A DNA stretch of 64,000 bases. It comes from Rhodeus uyekii (lineage: Eukaryota > Chordata > Actinopteri > Cypriniformes > Acheilognathidae). The notes beneath the pieces are model-generated. The model had not been told where the DNA came from and did no database searches. It saw only the letters and a program-made list of their open reading frames with translations. Below, one piece after another: positions 36,957 to 48,716 of the stretch (positions are counted from its first letter, which is position 1; each line of letters starts with the position of its first letter). The stretch covers positions 4,587,501 through 4,651,500 of the forward strand of contig JAWRVZ010000013.1 of the NCBI GenBank assembly GCA_037043235.1, in the 5' to 3' direction. Made by a program: the position numbers and the translations under genes.

Positions 36957-38104
36957 ACAAATAAAAAGGGCTAAATAAAAACTAATTAAGAAGTCATTTT
37001 TGTCCAGTGTAGCATGAATAAACTCTGTGTTCTCAAAATGACAGCTTTTGGTTCAGGCCCATTCACACTGCAGACAAAGTTCATCAAGCGGTGTAATCTC
37101 TGTAATGTAATGCGTGTCCTCTATGGCACAGTCCTGGGGCAATGACACACAGACAGATCCGCACAGTCATCTGTGTCTACCACTCAGCCCGCTGCACTGC
37201 GGATTTTTTTTCTGCTCCCTCCTTGCTTATCATGTGTTCATCTCGTTTTAGCTCTCCTTTCCAACTGTCTCTACATTTCTTTCGCTGCTCGCATTCACCA
37301 TCTCTCTAAATGCAAAAGTTTTTGTATCCTATTCAGTTCTTCTCTATTTATACTCTTCTGCACATTTGACCCATTTATCTGCATGAGATGGTCACATGAC
37401 AGTACAGTCAGGGTCATGACCGAAATTGTGTCGCAGGGATTGGAGACTTAGGAGTAGGAGTAGTTGCTAACTCCCTGGACTGAAGCATGCTAAATATGGC
37501 AGGAGACAGGAATTAGACTAAGATTAGGGAATGTAAAGATAACTGGTGCAGGTGGAGTAGAACATAAAGATCAGAGGAAATTAATAATAGAGTAAAAAGG
37601 ACTTAAAAAACAGGAAACTGAAAAGACAACTCACTCATTCAAGTGCTGGAAGCGATCCTGCCAGTTTGGGGCCCGAGCCACATTTCCATTTTTATCCAGG
37701 AGTTTGATTCCAAAGAAATCCAACATGACCGTATATGCTAGGAGGAAGCGTCTCTTGGCTTCTCGAGTGCTTTGGAATTCCTGTTGACATCAAAAACTCA
37801 CTCTGTAAAAGCTGATCTGCACAAGGACTACAACAGGTTATTTAAGGTCAAATAAAATAAAATAAAAGAGGCAGGGAACGCATAATGTGCCAAAAAACGC
37901 ATAATGTGCCACAGCCTGAAACCTATTTAAGATTGTTCTGACACCTCTGACTATGTGATAACACACTATTAAAAATAGTGTTAAGTTTCCAATTAGAAGC
38001 AAAGGATTTTCCACCAAAAAACGTTATTCTTTATTCTTTTTATTCTATGCACCAGAAATTAGTTTAAACCGTGGATAAAATCAAGTACTTAAATTGTTTT
38101 ATCT

Positions 38105-38147
<43 letters not shown>

Positions 38148-41100
38148 TAGATATAATTTAAGAAACAGTACAGTATATGAAAGAACAGTCAAGACATGTA
38201 CACTCTTAAAAATGAAGGTTGTTCATATCTTGACTGTTCTTTCATATACAGTGGAGTTCACTTATCTCGAGTCATGGTTAAATCGCCAACCCTGTTATGT
38301 CGACGTTTTTGAAGTGGAACTGCCAAACTCCTTATTTGTCTTAGCATTTTCTTTTAGGTTATGTCGATTCTTTTATGTCGCCGAACCCTAATATGTCGAA
38401 CACAAAAGAGGGACAAATTCGCCAATTCACATCGGTTATCTCGATCTCGTGACTAAAGATAGTACCTAGTTCACTGCGCATGCGCCAAGTTCGCGTTGCA
38501 TGTCATGCCATGGCCATTTTTAGTCTTTCCGGTCCTTCCAGCCGCTTTACATTTGCCCAGTCAGATTATGATTAGATTATCAGATTATTTACAACGGTAG
38601 GACGCAGTAGTTTATGTGGTCATGTCATAAGGGTATGTTGTGTAATTGATGATTTCATGTTATATAATTGTGACCTCAAGCACTTTTGTGATATACACAA
38701 TGTTTCGTTGATTATTTTTTTGGATGGGACAAACGCTGGTGTTCAAGAGTGATTACGAAATTACACATCGCAGATTACATTGACATTGACAAAGAAGCTT
38801 AGAAGCATTTGTTTTCAAGCAGACCGTTAAAGGCAAAACGCAACAAAGCATTTTAGACTTTAAAGAAACCATAGTAACCGCATGTACAATACTTTTCAGA
38901 ACTGTGTCAAAGCGAAATGACTGTTATGAGCGAATGTGTTTGTGTTTATGTGACCGTTTATGCTGTGAGCAAAATTAAAGTTTTGTATCAAGAATCGAAG
39001 GTGGTTTTTATCGTATACTGGTAAATCTTGCACTGGCTGTTAGAGTGGTTGACGACTGCCCAGATTACGAGCTAATCACTTCATCAAACAAATCGCCATA
39101 TTGGCTTTTGGCTATCTCGATCCTTGGTTATCTCAACGCTTTTTGCAACCCCCGAGGCCGTCGACATAAATTCCACTGTTTTTGAAAGAAACATACCTTT
39201 ATCTCATCCTGAGTGAGTTCTTGAGCATAAAAATTTAGGCCCTGTTCTCTGAGTGGGAAGAGCCTGAAACAGAAGTCAAGAAACATGTTAGGATCTACCT
39301 CTGTTTAATCATTATTATCAGTTGGAAAATAAAAATTTTCAAACACATTATTTATCAGAAACATTTTTGGTTTTATGGTAAATATTTTGATTAATAAAAA
39401 TATTTAATATACATGCATTTATCAAAAGTGATTTACATTGCATTGAAAGTGTACATTTTACCCTTGGAATTGAACACAGGAACTTGACGTTGCTAGTGCT
39501 GTGCTCTATTATTTGAACTACTGGAATATAGTCATTTTTTATAATCTCTTTATATTCGCCTACATCATATATTAGCGTTATATCAAACATACCAGGATCC
39601 CTAGATATCAGTATTGGCACTGACCTTTGACAAACCCATATCAGAGAAAAACAAAAAAGGACACACACAAAACTCAGAAATGCAATAATGGGTACATTTC
39701 TCCCTGTCAGCTGTTTGATCCTGCATGTTGCTGACCACTAGCGAAGGACAACCCGCAAACCTCTGCACATCTTTCTTTTCCCTTCTTCTCTTCAGTCTCC
39801 TTTGTTTCTCTTTTCTCTTTGAAGCCATGAAATCCTGACTGGCTGCCTGCTATAGTCGTCAAGCTTTCACTTACTGTTGCCAAGTTTAGCTACATAAATA
39901 AAGGACCTGGCCAGAAAAAAAAAACAAGCCCAAAATAAGCAACCCCTGATTTTGGTTGGTGGGGTATCATGCTGTCTGCAAAGGGAAACCTTTTAAAAGG
40001 GATTTTGTTCCAGTTTTCTGTTATGTTCTGTCAAAAGCATTGATTGATTTTTCTCTAGTCCCATTCAAAAAAGTCTGGAATGAAGTGCCATCCTTTATTT
40101 ATTGTCCTCAAAACTCATAAAACATGTAAACAAGCCAATTTATTTCCCTGGCTATCTAATAAGATATTATTCACATAAAAAAGGCTACCCAAATCTATAG
40201 ACGACTTCTTGAAAAAAAACAAAGCCAAATTTGCGTATGATAATGGGATTGGCCACTTTGCTTTCTCTGTCATCTCATCTTTATCTACTTAAAGAGGCAA
40301 AATGCCAGCGACCTGTCTGCTTGCAATCACTCACCGTTTATGTGTTTTTAAATTTGCTAATAGATATTATGCAAATAGCCCTGCAAGCATACGGAGTGTG
40401 AAAAAATTAGTAGGGGGGAATGAGAGAAGCTAATCACTTTTTCCTCTGCAGGAGGGAGTGCTTATGTACGATTGGCAGCATATGCGTGAAGCCTGATTTT
40501 AGAACTGTGTTGTTATTTCACGCGGGCTCGGGGCATCATGTCCTCCCCCTCTTCCTCACCCTCAACGGCTGTAATCACAGCACAGGCAGGAACAAACAGG
40601 AGCTTTGAGAGTGTGTGAGATGTAACGACACCCAACTGAGAGTTTCACAAGAGCACAAGACGTAGAACCTACATGCAACTTTCAATGTTGGCTTAAATTC
40701 ACCTTGTGAGCAGACTCTAATTACATACCGTTTACATGCTTCTTCCTTGGTGTCGTACATATTGTATAATTATTATTTTTTAATTAATAGGAGGATGACT
40801 AAGGAATGAAAGAATAAAAGCAAATGTCATGATGTCAATTTGTAGGCCAAAGCGAAAGGTAAATATGACCCTTTTTTTTACTGAGTAGATTAAAGGGCCA
40901 GTCACACAGCCGATCACGCACGAATCACTCACAAATCACGCACAGATTGCGGTTGTGCGTGCTTGTGCGTCGAGAAATTGACCAAAGTATTCCACGAACA
41001 TTTGACGCATGCCCGACGCATGAATCACTGACGGAGCGCGTCCAAACACGCACGCTTCGCGAACGTTCCACGTACAAGCACTTTCAGAATCCACATTGTC

Positions 41101-44100
41101 AGTGGAATGAATGTGATACATGCGCAGTTCATGCGTGATATGAAGGTGGGGCGTCAGTGGACGGACGTGGATGTGCGCGGTTTCGAACCACTTCCGACGC
41201 ATAAGCACTGACGGCCAACGCGTGTCCCGCGCATAAACTATGCACGCCGACTCATGAATAACGCACACCGACGTACAGCTGTGTGTCAGAAAAATTTTGA
41301 ACCGTTCAAAACTCAAAATCACGCACAAACCGCCTTCGACGCACATCCACTTACAATCACTGACGGTCCATGTTCGTTCCACAGACGAATTACGCATACG
41401 ACGCACGCTCCGCGCAGAAACGAAAATCTGTGCGTAATTCGTGCGTGATTCATGCGTTTTCGCTGTGTGACTGGCCCTTAAGGTCGAAAGCTATTCTACA
41501 TTACTTGAGGAGACTTTCATGTCTTGATCTAAAACATGAATTCATAACTTGATTGAACCTGTTGTGTGCCTTGAAAATGTTGCTAACATCAGCCACATGC
41601 TTGTGGTAACTTAAATCATTATTTAGCAACTTGTTTTCTAGGGTTCAAAAATTCTCACATTGGGCCTTGATCTTATGCATAAACTGCAGTTTGAATAAAA
41701 TTGTTTTTTTCTTTTTCCTCAATGATATAATTATCATGGGAATCAGAGTATTTATCTGATACTGACAGCTTTAAAAGACAAATATGAAATATTTGTACCT
41801 ACCGGTAGTTCAGAAAGTATGAATGTTGAAGCTATGATGCTCCCAAGCCTGATGCTCTTACACTATAGTGCTTGCATGACTTTAAATTAATCATGCTTGA
41901 TTTAATCTCAAATTCTTAGAAAAGCTTACATACCCCATAATGTGGCTTGCATTTATCGTCTGCCATTAAGATTAAATCTTTAACGTTAGCATCTTTAATG
42001 TTGGGAAAATGGACCATTTAATCAGAAAATGCCCTTAAGTCACAGACATTCCCCAAAGCTTCTTCGGTTACTAAAGAGATGATGTCAGCCAAAGCGATCC
42101 ATGAATATTTAAGCAAAGTTAAACATTAAAGTAACTTTTATCTAATGTAGTCCTAAGGCCATCCTTTGTCACCAAAGAGGATGTCACTGATCCCTTCAGC
42201 AGCAGGTACCACAATTGTACTGATTTTGTCTTTATCGCTGACTTTGTCCACTTTCATGCTTTTGTTTGATTTTTCCTTGATCTACAGGATTAGCATCTAA
42301 AGAAGATGAAGTTCATTTTGAACAGATGGTAAAAAAATAAAACAAGTCGAATTTACCCTCCAAAAATCTCTCATGCTCATATCATCGTCCAACTTTCTCT
42401 GTTCTTTGAACAAGCAATAATAATAATAATAAGTGTCTGGCCATTATCAGATTATGAAGTCTCAGTTATTAAGCAACTACTAACTATGCACTTAATTGCT
42501 GATAAGGATGATATTGAAGATATGTCTCACCACTGAATGTATGTATGATTGTGCTCTAGTTTTTCATAGTCTCCCCTCCATTTAGTGAGGATTTCTTCAA
42601 TATAAATACCTGTGGGAACAACAATGAATCATCACAACAGGCCAAGCTCAGTATTAATCACTTAATCAACTCTAATAAATCGACTGTTCATCCAAAATGT
42701 GTATAAAGTATTTTTTCTCAAACACCTATGATTTTATTTCTTCCATGGAAAATAAAAAGGACAAAGTTTGAATAATGTCCTGGGAATTATTTTTCATGTG
42801 GTTAAAATGAATGGAATTTCTCAATTTTCAAGTCTTAAAAAGAATGCAAAAGACCCATAAAAATATCATATCTGTAGTCCATAAAACTTCAAGCTCTTAA
42901 CTTGAGAATTACTGAAACCTTGATTATTTAAGTTGTACAAATAAGTATTTTGTGAACCAGATCAAATGATAATTTCTGTCATAATTTACTCACTGCTTGT
43001 TCCAAAACTACATGACTTTCTTTCTTCTGTGGAAAACAAAATAAGGTATTTTGACCTTATAAACCTTCTGACATGTTAAAATATCGTCTTGTAATGTTCC
43101 ACAGAAATAAAGAAAGTCATAGCTTTCATCGATTTTTTTTTTTTTTTTTTTTTTTGGGGTGAACTATCCCTTTAAGAAGGAACACAGGACAGCATGTTGT
43201 TTCAGAGTGCAAATAAAGGTGTAGGTCATTTGTGACATGGAAACAGTGAGATCTCTGGGGAGTCTGTGTGTGCGTGTGTCTTCTATAAACAGCAGTGAAG
43301 CAGTTATGCTGCCATTAAATGCTTGCACAACAGATTCAGTTAATTCTCAAACATGCCCACAATAACCAATCAATGGCTCCTCCGAGATGTCTTCACTGTC
43401 TGCCTGCCTAAAGTGGCCTGCAGGGAAAACATTCAGCTAATGAAGCACTCCAGAACCCATGTTCCTCATTCACACCAGCTGGCATGTGTATTCGGTTGTA
43501 AAAACTGCTTTATGTTTGTCTAGGTAAAAATGATCTTGCAATATGTAAGTTCATGTCTTTGTGTACAGTCTTGTATTGTCAGGTGAAATATTAAAGGTAT
43601 TAAAGAATTCAAGTATAAAAAAACAGATTTTTTTTTCCAATTTAAGTTTTTCATTAATCAGCCAATCCAGCAAGATCTCAGCTCAAGAAGCTCACTGACC
43701 AAATCACAGTCAGTGAGCTGAACAAATGATTCATAATGGTTTTGTGAACCACATAAAATAATTCATTGATAAGATATTATTCAAAACAATGATTCATTCT
43801 CATAACAGACATACTGTAGGTACTGTAAAATGTGGATTATGTACATTCTTAAATATTCTTTAGTATTCCTTGGAAAATAATAACAGCACACAAATTTGGA
43901 ACAAGTATAAAACGGCAAAATTTGTTGTTATAAAAAAATGTGTTATAAGCATGAGTAAAATGTTTTAAGGTATCTCTCTGAATCATGGACTGTTTGTGTG
44001 AAGCATGGTTTGAATCCTGCTGAATTAACAGCCCAGATCATTATTTGCACCAATGCTTTTATTCCAGAAATGGCTGCTTGTTATTACTGCGAACAAAATT

Positions 44101-46698
44101 TCCCCAAGTAACAATTAAGGCACAGTCTCGTTATGAGAATCAAGGGACTTCCAGGGGGAAGTTCCTTTAATATAATGGTGATTTAAAAACAATAAAGCTA
44201 ATTTGTTTGGCAAACATTTTGAACACCATACAATGTTGTCCTGGAAAGAATAGCAATAATATTAGTATATCATTAGAGAACACAGGAAACAGACCCGCTG
44301 TTGTGAAAAGAAAATCACCCACTAATGCAGTACACATTTAAAGCATATCGCTTCTCACACATTCAGTGGATGGAGTAAAATACACACATATGAAGGAATT
44401 TTAAGTAATGGCCTGGTCTTCAGTCCAGATCCCGCTGTACAGTCTTATGCTTCTTTCATTAAAATGGAAAGGCAAACACACACTCACCGTCCGGCACCAG
44501 GGGGATCTTATTCAGATAGAATCTCAGATTGCGATATTCATTCGGCCGACGAGGCTCCTTGTAGTTCTGAGCAACAAAATCCCAGAATAAACCAGTATGA
44601 AAGGATACAGAGGGAGTAAGAGTGCAAGAAAATGCATCTAGCCTCAACTATGTTTTCTGCTGACCATCATGCAATATTTACTGGAAATTTTGTTTTGAAA
44701 GATGATCAGCCTTAATGCTCTGCATGACAAATCTAAAGAGAAAAGATGTAACTCTTTACCGGATAACTGTGGCGATACTTGTACAAGTCCTTTGCGGCAT
44801 AAAAGCTCCTCTTCATCCTAGTGGAAGACCCCATCATGTCACCAAACTGTGTGAGAGGAAGAGAGCGAAAGGAGTGGAATGGAGAGAATGAATGACTTCA
44901 CTCATCAGCATCTGAGCTACATTGTCACTGCCCTTCCCCACTGGGATGCAAAGGCTGCTAGATGGGAGAGAAGAGCTCCATTTTGTAGACTACTGTATGT
45001 ACTTTTTTTCTAACTAATTCATGACCATTTTTAGCTCTCAGCCTCTTGTGATGTTCAAACACTGAACAGCTTTACGGTTGAGTGAAAGCACAGTACAGAA
45101 GGCTTGTTCTCTAACACATAACATAATGCTGTATGCTTTTGTTGGGACCAATGACATTCTGAAATGCCTGTGAAGCTTATTAATTAATAAAACAAAATTC
45201 ATTAACATAAATGCTTTAAATAATGGTCAGGGTTCAAAAAAACTATTACGATGAGTGTGAATAGCTGTTATCAAAATCTTTGTTTCGAAATGAATAAAAA
45301 TCCAATTTCCTTCTTCTGCTGACAGGAAATTCAAGAGACCAAATTTCCCTTGAGGAAATAGGTCACATTGAATAGGTCACAGACTCCGTGGCCATAAAAT
45401 CCAGAAATCTTGAGAGAACACGAAACATTTTAAAACAAATTACTTCTAACAAGGGCAAAGATTTCACCCAGCCTCACACTTTTAACCTTCCTTAGAAAAG
45501 TTCATTTCAATCATTTTTGCTTTACATAATATAACAACATCTGCATTACTTTTCTATTTTTCTTCCACTGCTACTACTTTCCCCCCTGTTGTGACACTGT
45601 ATATCCAAGTGAAACAGCTTCTGGAACAAGACAGGAAAAAAAGGGTGGGATTTCAGTTTTGTCCATCAGGAATTGATTGGATCATTGGATCCTTGTCATT
45701 TGCTATTGCAATGATGTCATGTGAATGACAGGTTGTCCCACCCTCGCCAGTAAACACCATCAGAGAAGAGGAGAGATGTTGTTGAAAAAGGGAGCAGGGT
45801 TATTTTTACTTTTTTAAATTAATGATGTGCATGGATAAATCATAACAAATATTGCAATACTGCATAGAATAAGAAATCAGTTTTGATTTCATAGTGACTA
45901 GGTTTTTAAGGAGAAAAAAAAAATCACTGTACCCCATTATAGAGGAAAGTATATATGAAAGTATAAAAATGCTAAATTATTTTACCCAAATTTGAATAGA
46001 TATGTTAAAATCATACAAGCAAAAATATGTAGACCAAAATGCTGAAAGGCCAAAAGTGAAAGGTCATCAAATATAGGTCAAATTTGTAAAACACTAATAG
46101 TTTAAAAAAAATGCTTTTGTGTCTGTTAATATCAGCATCATTGACACTGTTACAAAGCCTCCAATTACTAAAATGAAGTGGCATTTGTCCTACCGGGACA
46201 AAAATGACGCGACAATAGAGTCCATCACTATTGCAACTGTTCTGGATACTTCTGTTCGGTTTTTAACCAATCTTTTACTCTAAATGTATCGTTTTCTGTG
46301 TTCTTACGGCTGAGAATCCCTAATTTAGAATACATATAATGATAAAGATAATAATAGGTTGACAAAAATCACAATTATTAGGCTACTACACGTTGTCACC
46401 TTTTATACGACTATACGCTTACAAAGATGTGCCTAAAGACCGTTTTTGGTGGTTATCGTGTCTATTTTATAATATTTTAGTGCTCGTGTATGACGAGAGG
46501 CACCTGCGGTGATCCGTGATCCAGCTGTTCGGCTCCTCTGACAGCATCCGCCGGGCTCATGGACTCGGAGATGCCGCTGTCCTCCTCCTCTCCTCCCGGC
46601 TGATGCTCGTCGCTCTCCGAGTCCGTTTCCCACGTCGAGTCGCATTCTTCCACTGTGCTCGGCTCCTTATATCTCCAGCTGCCCATCAGATTGCCCAT
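35567..46698 (-). CDS. ogfrl1: Opioid growth factor receptor-like protein 1
   Basis: Seven coding exons keep one frame, all with GT-AG borders: 46698-46504, 44846-44760, 44566-44488, 42609-42531, 39263-39197, 37780-37635, 36062-35567. Together they give 382 aa. The product starts MGNLMGSWRYKEPSTVEECD; MGN is a likely N-myristoylation start. An acidic Ser/Glu region follows, then KRSFYAAKDLYKYRHSYP. The OGFr conserved domain runs from about residue 106 (RNLRFYLNKIP) through HNHTYIQWLFPLREQGLNFY, AYTVMLDFFGIKL and RILKSLGELGFESFK to NFIWGPP (residues 296-302). KRKR (303-306) follows, a possible nuclear signal. The tail is 80 residues, charged and low-complexity; human OGFRL1 is longer (about 451 aa). 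The molecular role of OGFRL1 is poorly known. Introns carry several transposons. Confidence 0.95.
36863..36956. repeat. (GATA)n microsatellite in ogfrl1 intron 6
   Basis: About 23 near-perfect GATA tetranucleotides, read directly. GATA/CTAT arrays of this kind are common and highly length-variable in fish. Confidence 0.97.
38108..38139. repeat. (TA)n microsatellite in ogfrl1 intron 5
   Basis: About 16 TA dinucleotides followed by a short CACACA run. Confidence 0.92.
38173..38249. repeat. Perfect inverted repeat, 22-bp arms
   Basis: TATATGAAAGAACAGTCAAG begins the left arm (38174-38194); its exact reverse complement is at 38228-38248, and the outer pair G38173-C38249 extends the arm to 22 bp. 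The loop is 33 nt and includes 'cactcttaaaaatgaagg', which resembles the terminal phrase of another fish MITE. The right arm ends exactly where the neighbouring transposon begins. Confidence 0.9.
38249..39178. mobile_element. pogo/Tigger-like element in ogfrl1 intron 5
   Basis: 930 bp. Left end CAGTGGAGTTCACTTATCTC; right end GTCGACATAAATTCCACTG (reverse complement CAGTGGAATTTATGTCGAC). Subterminal phrases 'ttatgtcgacg', 'ttatgtcgccgaaccc' and 'ggctatctcgatccttgg' repeat the same theme from both ends. The left flank is TA; the right flank is TT, so a TA duplication is not intact. No transposase frame is visible. The right end lies 18 bp from ogfrl1 exon 5. Confidence 0.72.
40894..41479. mobile_element. 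CpG-rich MITE with TTAA-type flanks in ogfrl1 intron 4
   Basis: Left end AAGGGCCAGTCACACAGC; right end GCTGTGTGACTGGCCCTT: a perfect 18-bp inverted repeat. TTAA overlaps both borders (40890-40893 and 41478-41481), which would fit a piggyBac-type insertion, although a TAA (PIF/Harbinger) duplication cannot be excluded. The interior is dense in CpG and built from short recurring phrases such as 'cgcacgaatcac', 'acgcatgaatcactgacgg' and 'cataagcactgacggcc'. Long ORFs on both strands here come from the composition. Confidence 0.78.
42680..43174. repeat. Cyprinid non-autonomous DNA transposon in ogfrl1 intron 3
   Basis: The right end 'ggggtgaactatcccttta' after a long T run (43133-43155) is the standard end of an abundant cyprinid family; the left end 'gttcatccaaaatg' near 42684 is decayed. 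Phrases 'tttactcactgcttgttccaaaac' and 'ctttcttctgtggaa' belong to the same family. Possibly two overlapping copies. Confidence 0.5.
45590..45870 (+). repeat. Dispersed repeat family 1, copy 2 (ogfrl1 intron 1)
   Basis: Same order of phrases as 5110-5400: 'agtgaaacag', 'gaacaaga', 'tccatcaggaattgattgg', 'gatgtcatgtgaa', 'gttgtcccaccctcgcc', 'cagagaagaggagagatg' and 'atattgcaata'. Diverged from copy 1, and closest in the middle 140 bp. Confidence 0.6.
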
Positions 46699-46930
46699 TT
46701 AAACCCTCTCCACCGTGCCTACATAGTTTAAAGTCCTCGTTCGGCACAGGATCGAGCTTTAATACGATGTAGAGCCGCCGGTTGGGTCGCTTTTATGTGA
46801 CTAATGGGGGGATTTCCAGCGCTCTGATGAGAACACACCCCCTTCTGCCCAGAGATCAGCACTGGAGATGATGATGATGAGGAAGAAGATGATCTGCTCT
46901 CTGCTTGGGGTTAGTAGCAGTAAGTAGCAG
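46699..46930 (-). promoter_or_regulatory. ogfrl1 promoter region
   Basis: The DNA just upstream of the ogfrl1 ATG is CpG-containing and joins the GC-rich exon 1 (46504-46698), unlike the AT-rich DNA beyond 46930. No TATA box was identified on the minus strand. The transcription start cannot be fixed from sequence alone. Confidence 0.5.
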
Positions 46931-46989
46931 CAATGCATTGATCAAACGATACGATGTAACGATGCAGTTTTTTTTTCCAAGAAGAGACA

Positions 46990-47052
46990 ACTTATATATA
47001 TATATATACTAGTACATATACATATATATTATATATATATATATATATATGC
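46990..47052. repeat. Imperfect (AT)n tract
   Basis: Interrupted AT dinucleotide runs, with further short AT runs to about 47136 and a duplicated 'tatgctgtactata' phrase at 47047-47074. Confidence 0.88.
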
Positions 47053-47159
47053 TGTACTATATGCTGTACTATATATGTGTGTGTGTGAAAAAAAACTTCA
47101 AGAGACAACTTTATATACAGTTATATATATATATGTTTATTTAAAATAAAATTATTTCT

Positions 47160-48131
47160 GTACTTGTCCTTTCCCACACCTTTCACAAACTCTCAGTTTA
47201 GTTTTTTTTTTTTTCATTCTCATGGACTTTTAGTTTGCTTATTATTTCCTGTTGTCTTTGTTCAAGTTTCCTGCCACTTGTTTGTTACCACGGATATTCA
47301 TTCAATCATCACACCTGTTCCTATTTGAGTTTATCAATGCATACTTTAGTTCCTTTTGTTTCCGTAGTTCTTTGTTGGGTGTTTATGTTCAGTGCACACT
47401 GTTATGGTGTTGTGGATTACGAGTTTATTTTATTGTTCGCATTGGAACCTTTTGATTCATCTTCATCTTTGAACCTTTATAATTGTGATGCACATAGAGT
47501 GAGTTGAGAGAGAACTGGGTCTCCTTTAGGACCCTTGAGTGATCCCAATGGTTCAATGGACTATTAATTAATGGGTAGCATTTTTAGCACCTGATTAATT
47601 CCAGCAAAATCATGTTATGATTTATATAGTTTAAAATGTGCTTTAATGATCATTAATGCCTTAAATTACATGGTTCATATACTAGTATATAACTGAAGTT
47701 ATAGGTTATGAAATTAAGCATTTCTTGCTTTCTGTTTTTTAGCTGGGTTAAGTACTAGCCTAGCATACATCTACCTGGTTAGCCTGCTAGCTTAGCTTAT
47801 ATTAGGTATGGTTTTTGCTTCCAATATAGTTCCCAATTACGTTTCAAATTAATGATGTTTGTGTGTACTTAGCAAGACAATTAATTTATTAAAAATGAAT
47901 TATAGTATTATAGTACCCTTTACTGTACCACTGTTGTTAATTCTCCCCCTTTAGTGCAAAGGTTGTTATGTGTGTGAAGATCTCAATGTGTTACAATGTG
48001 CACAAATAATGTAGCACAGCATTCCCATTGCAGGCAGATGTAGCGTAACGGTATATTCACTAACTTTTAACGGAACAGTAAAATCACAAGCTCGACTCAT
48101 GCCGTGTTATGTGCAAGAAAACGTTTGTGAC
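47160..48131. other. Spacer between ogfrl1 and the LTR-like block
   Basis: No gene is recognised. The segment 47165-47480 reads like decayed LTR sequence ('ctcatggacttttagtttgc', 'cacacctgttcctatttgag', 'gtgttgtggattacgagttt'), but its borders cannot be set. Confidence 0.35.
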
Positions 48132-48664
48132 TGTTATGATTATGAGCTCTGCGCTCCCCTCCATGGCCACCAGAAGGAGCTCACTCACTTATACTGACAC
48201 TTCACTACACACTACATTTCCCAGCAACCATCACACTGGACTGATTACACACACACAGCTGGACTCCATTATCATTGTTTGTCACATCACCTGTTCATCA
48301 TCACCTGGACTATAAAAGACTGCTTCACACACACACTCACCGCGAAGTCTTGTTAGCCCCGGTTGTCAATTCTGAGCGTTATTATCCCTGCCTGGTTATC
48401 TTGTTTCTGAGTCTGCCTGTTTACCTGTGTTTTGATCCTGTTCTGCCTGCCCTGACCTGTGCCTGGAATAACGTCTATGATTGATAACTGCCTGCCTTGA
48501 CCATCGCCTGTTCTACGATCCTGATTCTGTCTGCCTGCCTTTGTGATCCCTGCCTGTATTACCGTCTATGCTTGACCTCTGTTTGCCCTGACCATTCTGC
48601 CTGTACGACCACTCTTAATAAAGACATTGCGTTTGGATCTCTGCCTTGGAGTACCTGTGTTACA
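48132..48664 (+). mobile_element. LTR-like sequence upstream of the 673-codon ORF
   Basis: The segment begins TGTTATGATTATGAGC and ends CCTGTGTTACA, with TG...CA termini. It has TATAAAAG at 48311-48318 and AATAAA at 48617-48622, the spacing expected for U3-R-U5. Between them is a C/T-rich run of 'cctgcctg' and 'ctgtttacctgt' phrases typical of teleost LTRs. The following 'gaagacttcgcc' would be the primer-binding region. No matching second LTR was found after the ORF, so the element is truncated, rearranged, or only its 5' LTR survives. Confidence 0.6.
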
Positions 48665-48716
48665 GAAGACTTCGCCACCACAAGATCCAGCTGTCTTTTT
48701 CCACCTCTGTGCTAAT

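Noticed and set aside
40936..41406. 156-codon minus-strand ORF in ogfrl1 intron 4
   Set aside because: It lies wholly inside the CpG-rich MITE and follows its composition.
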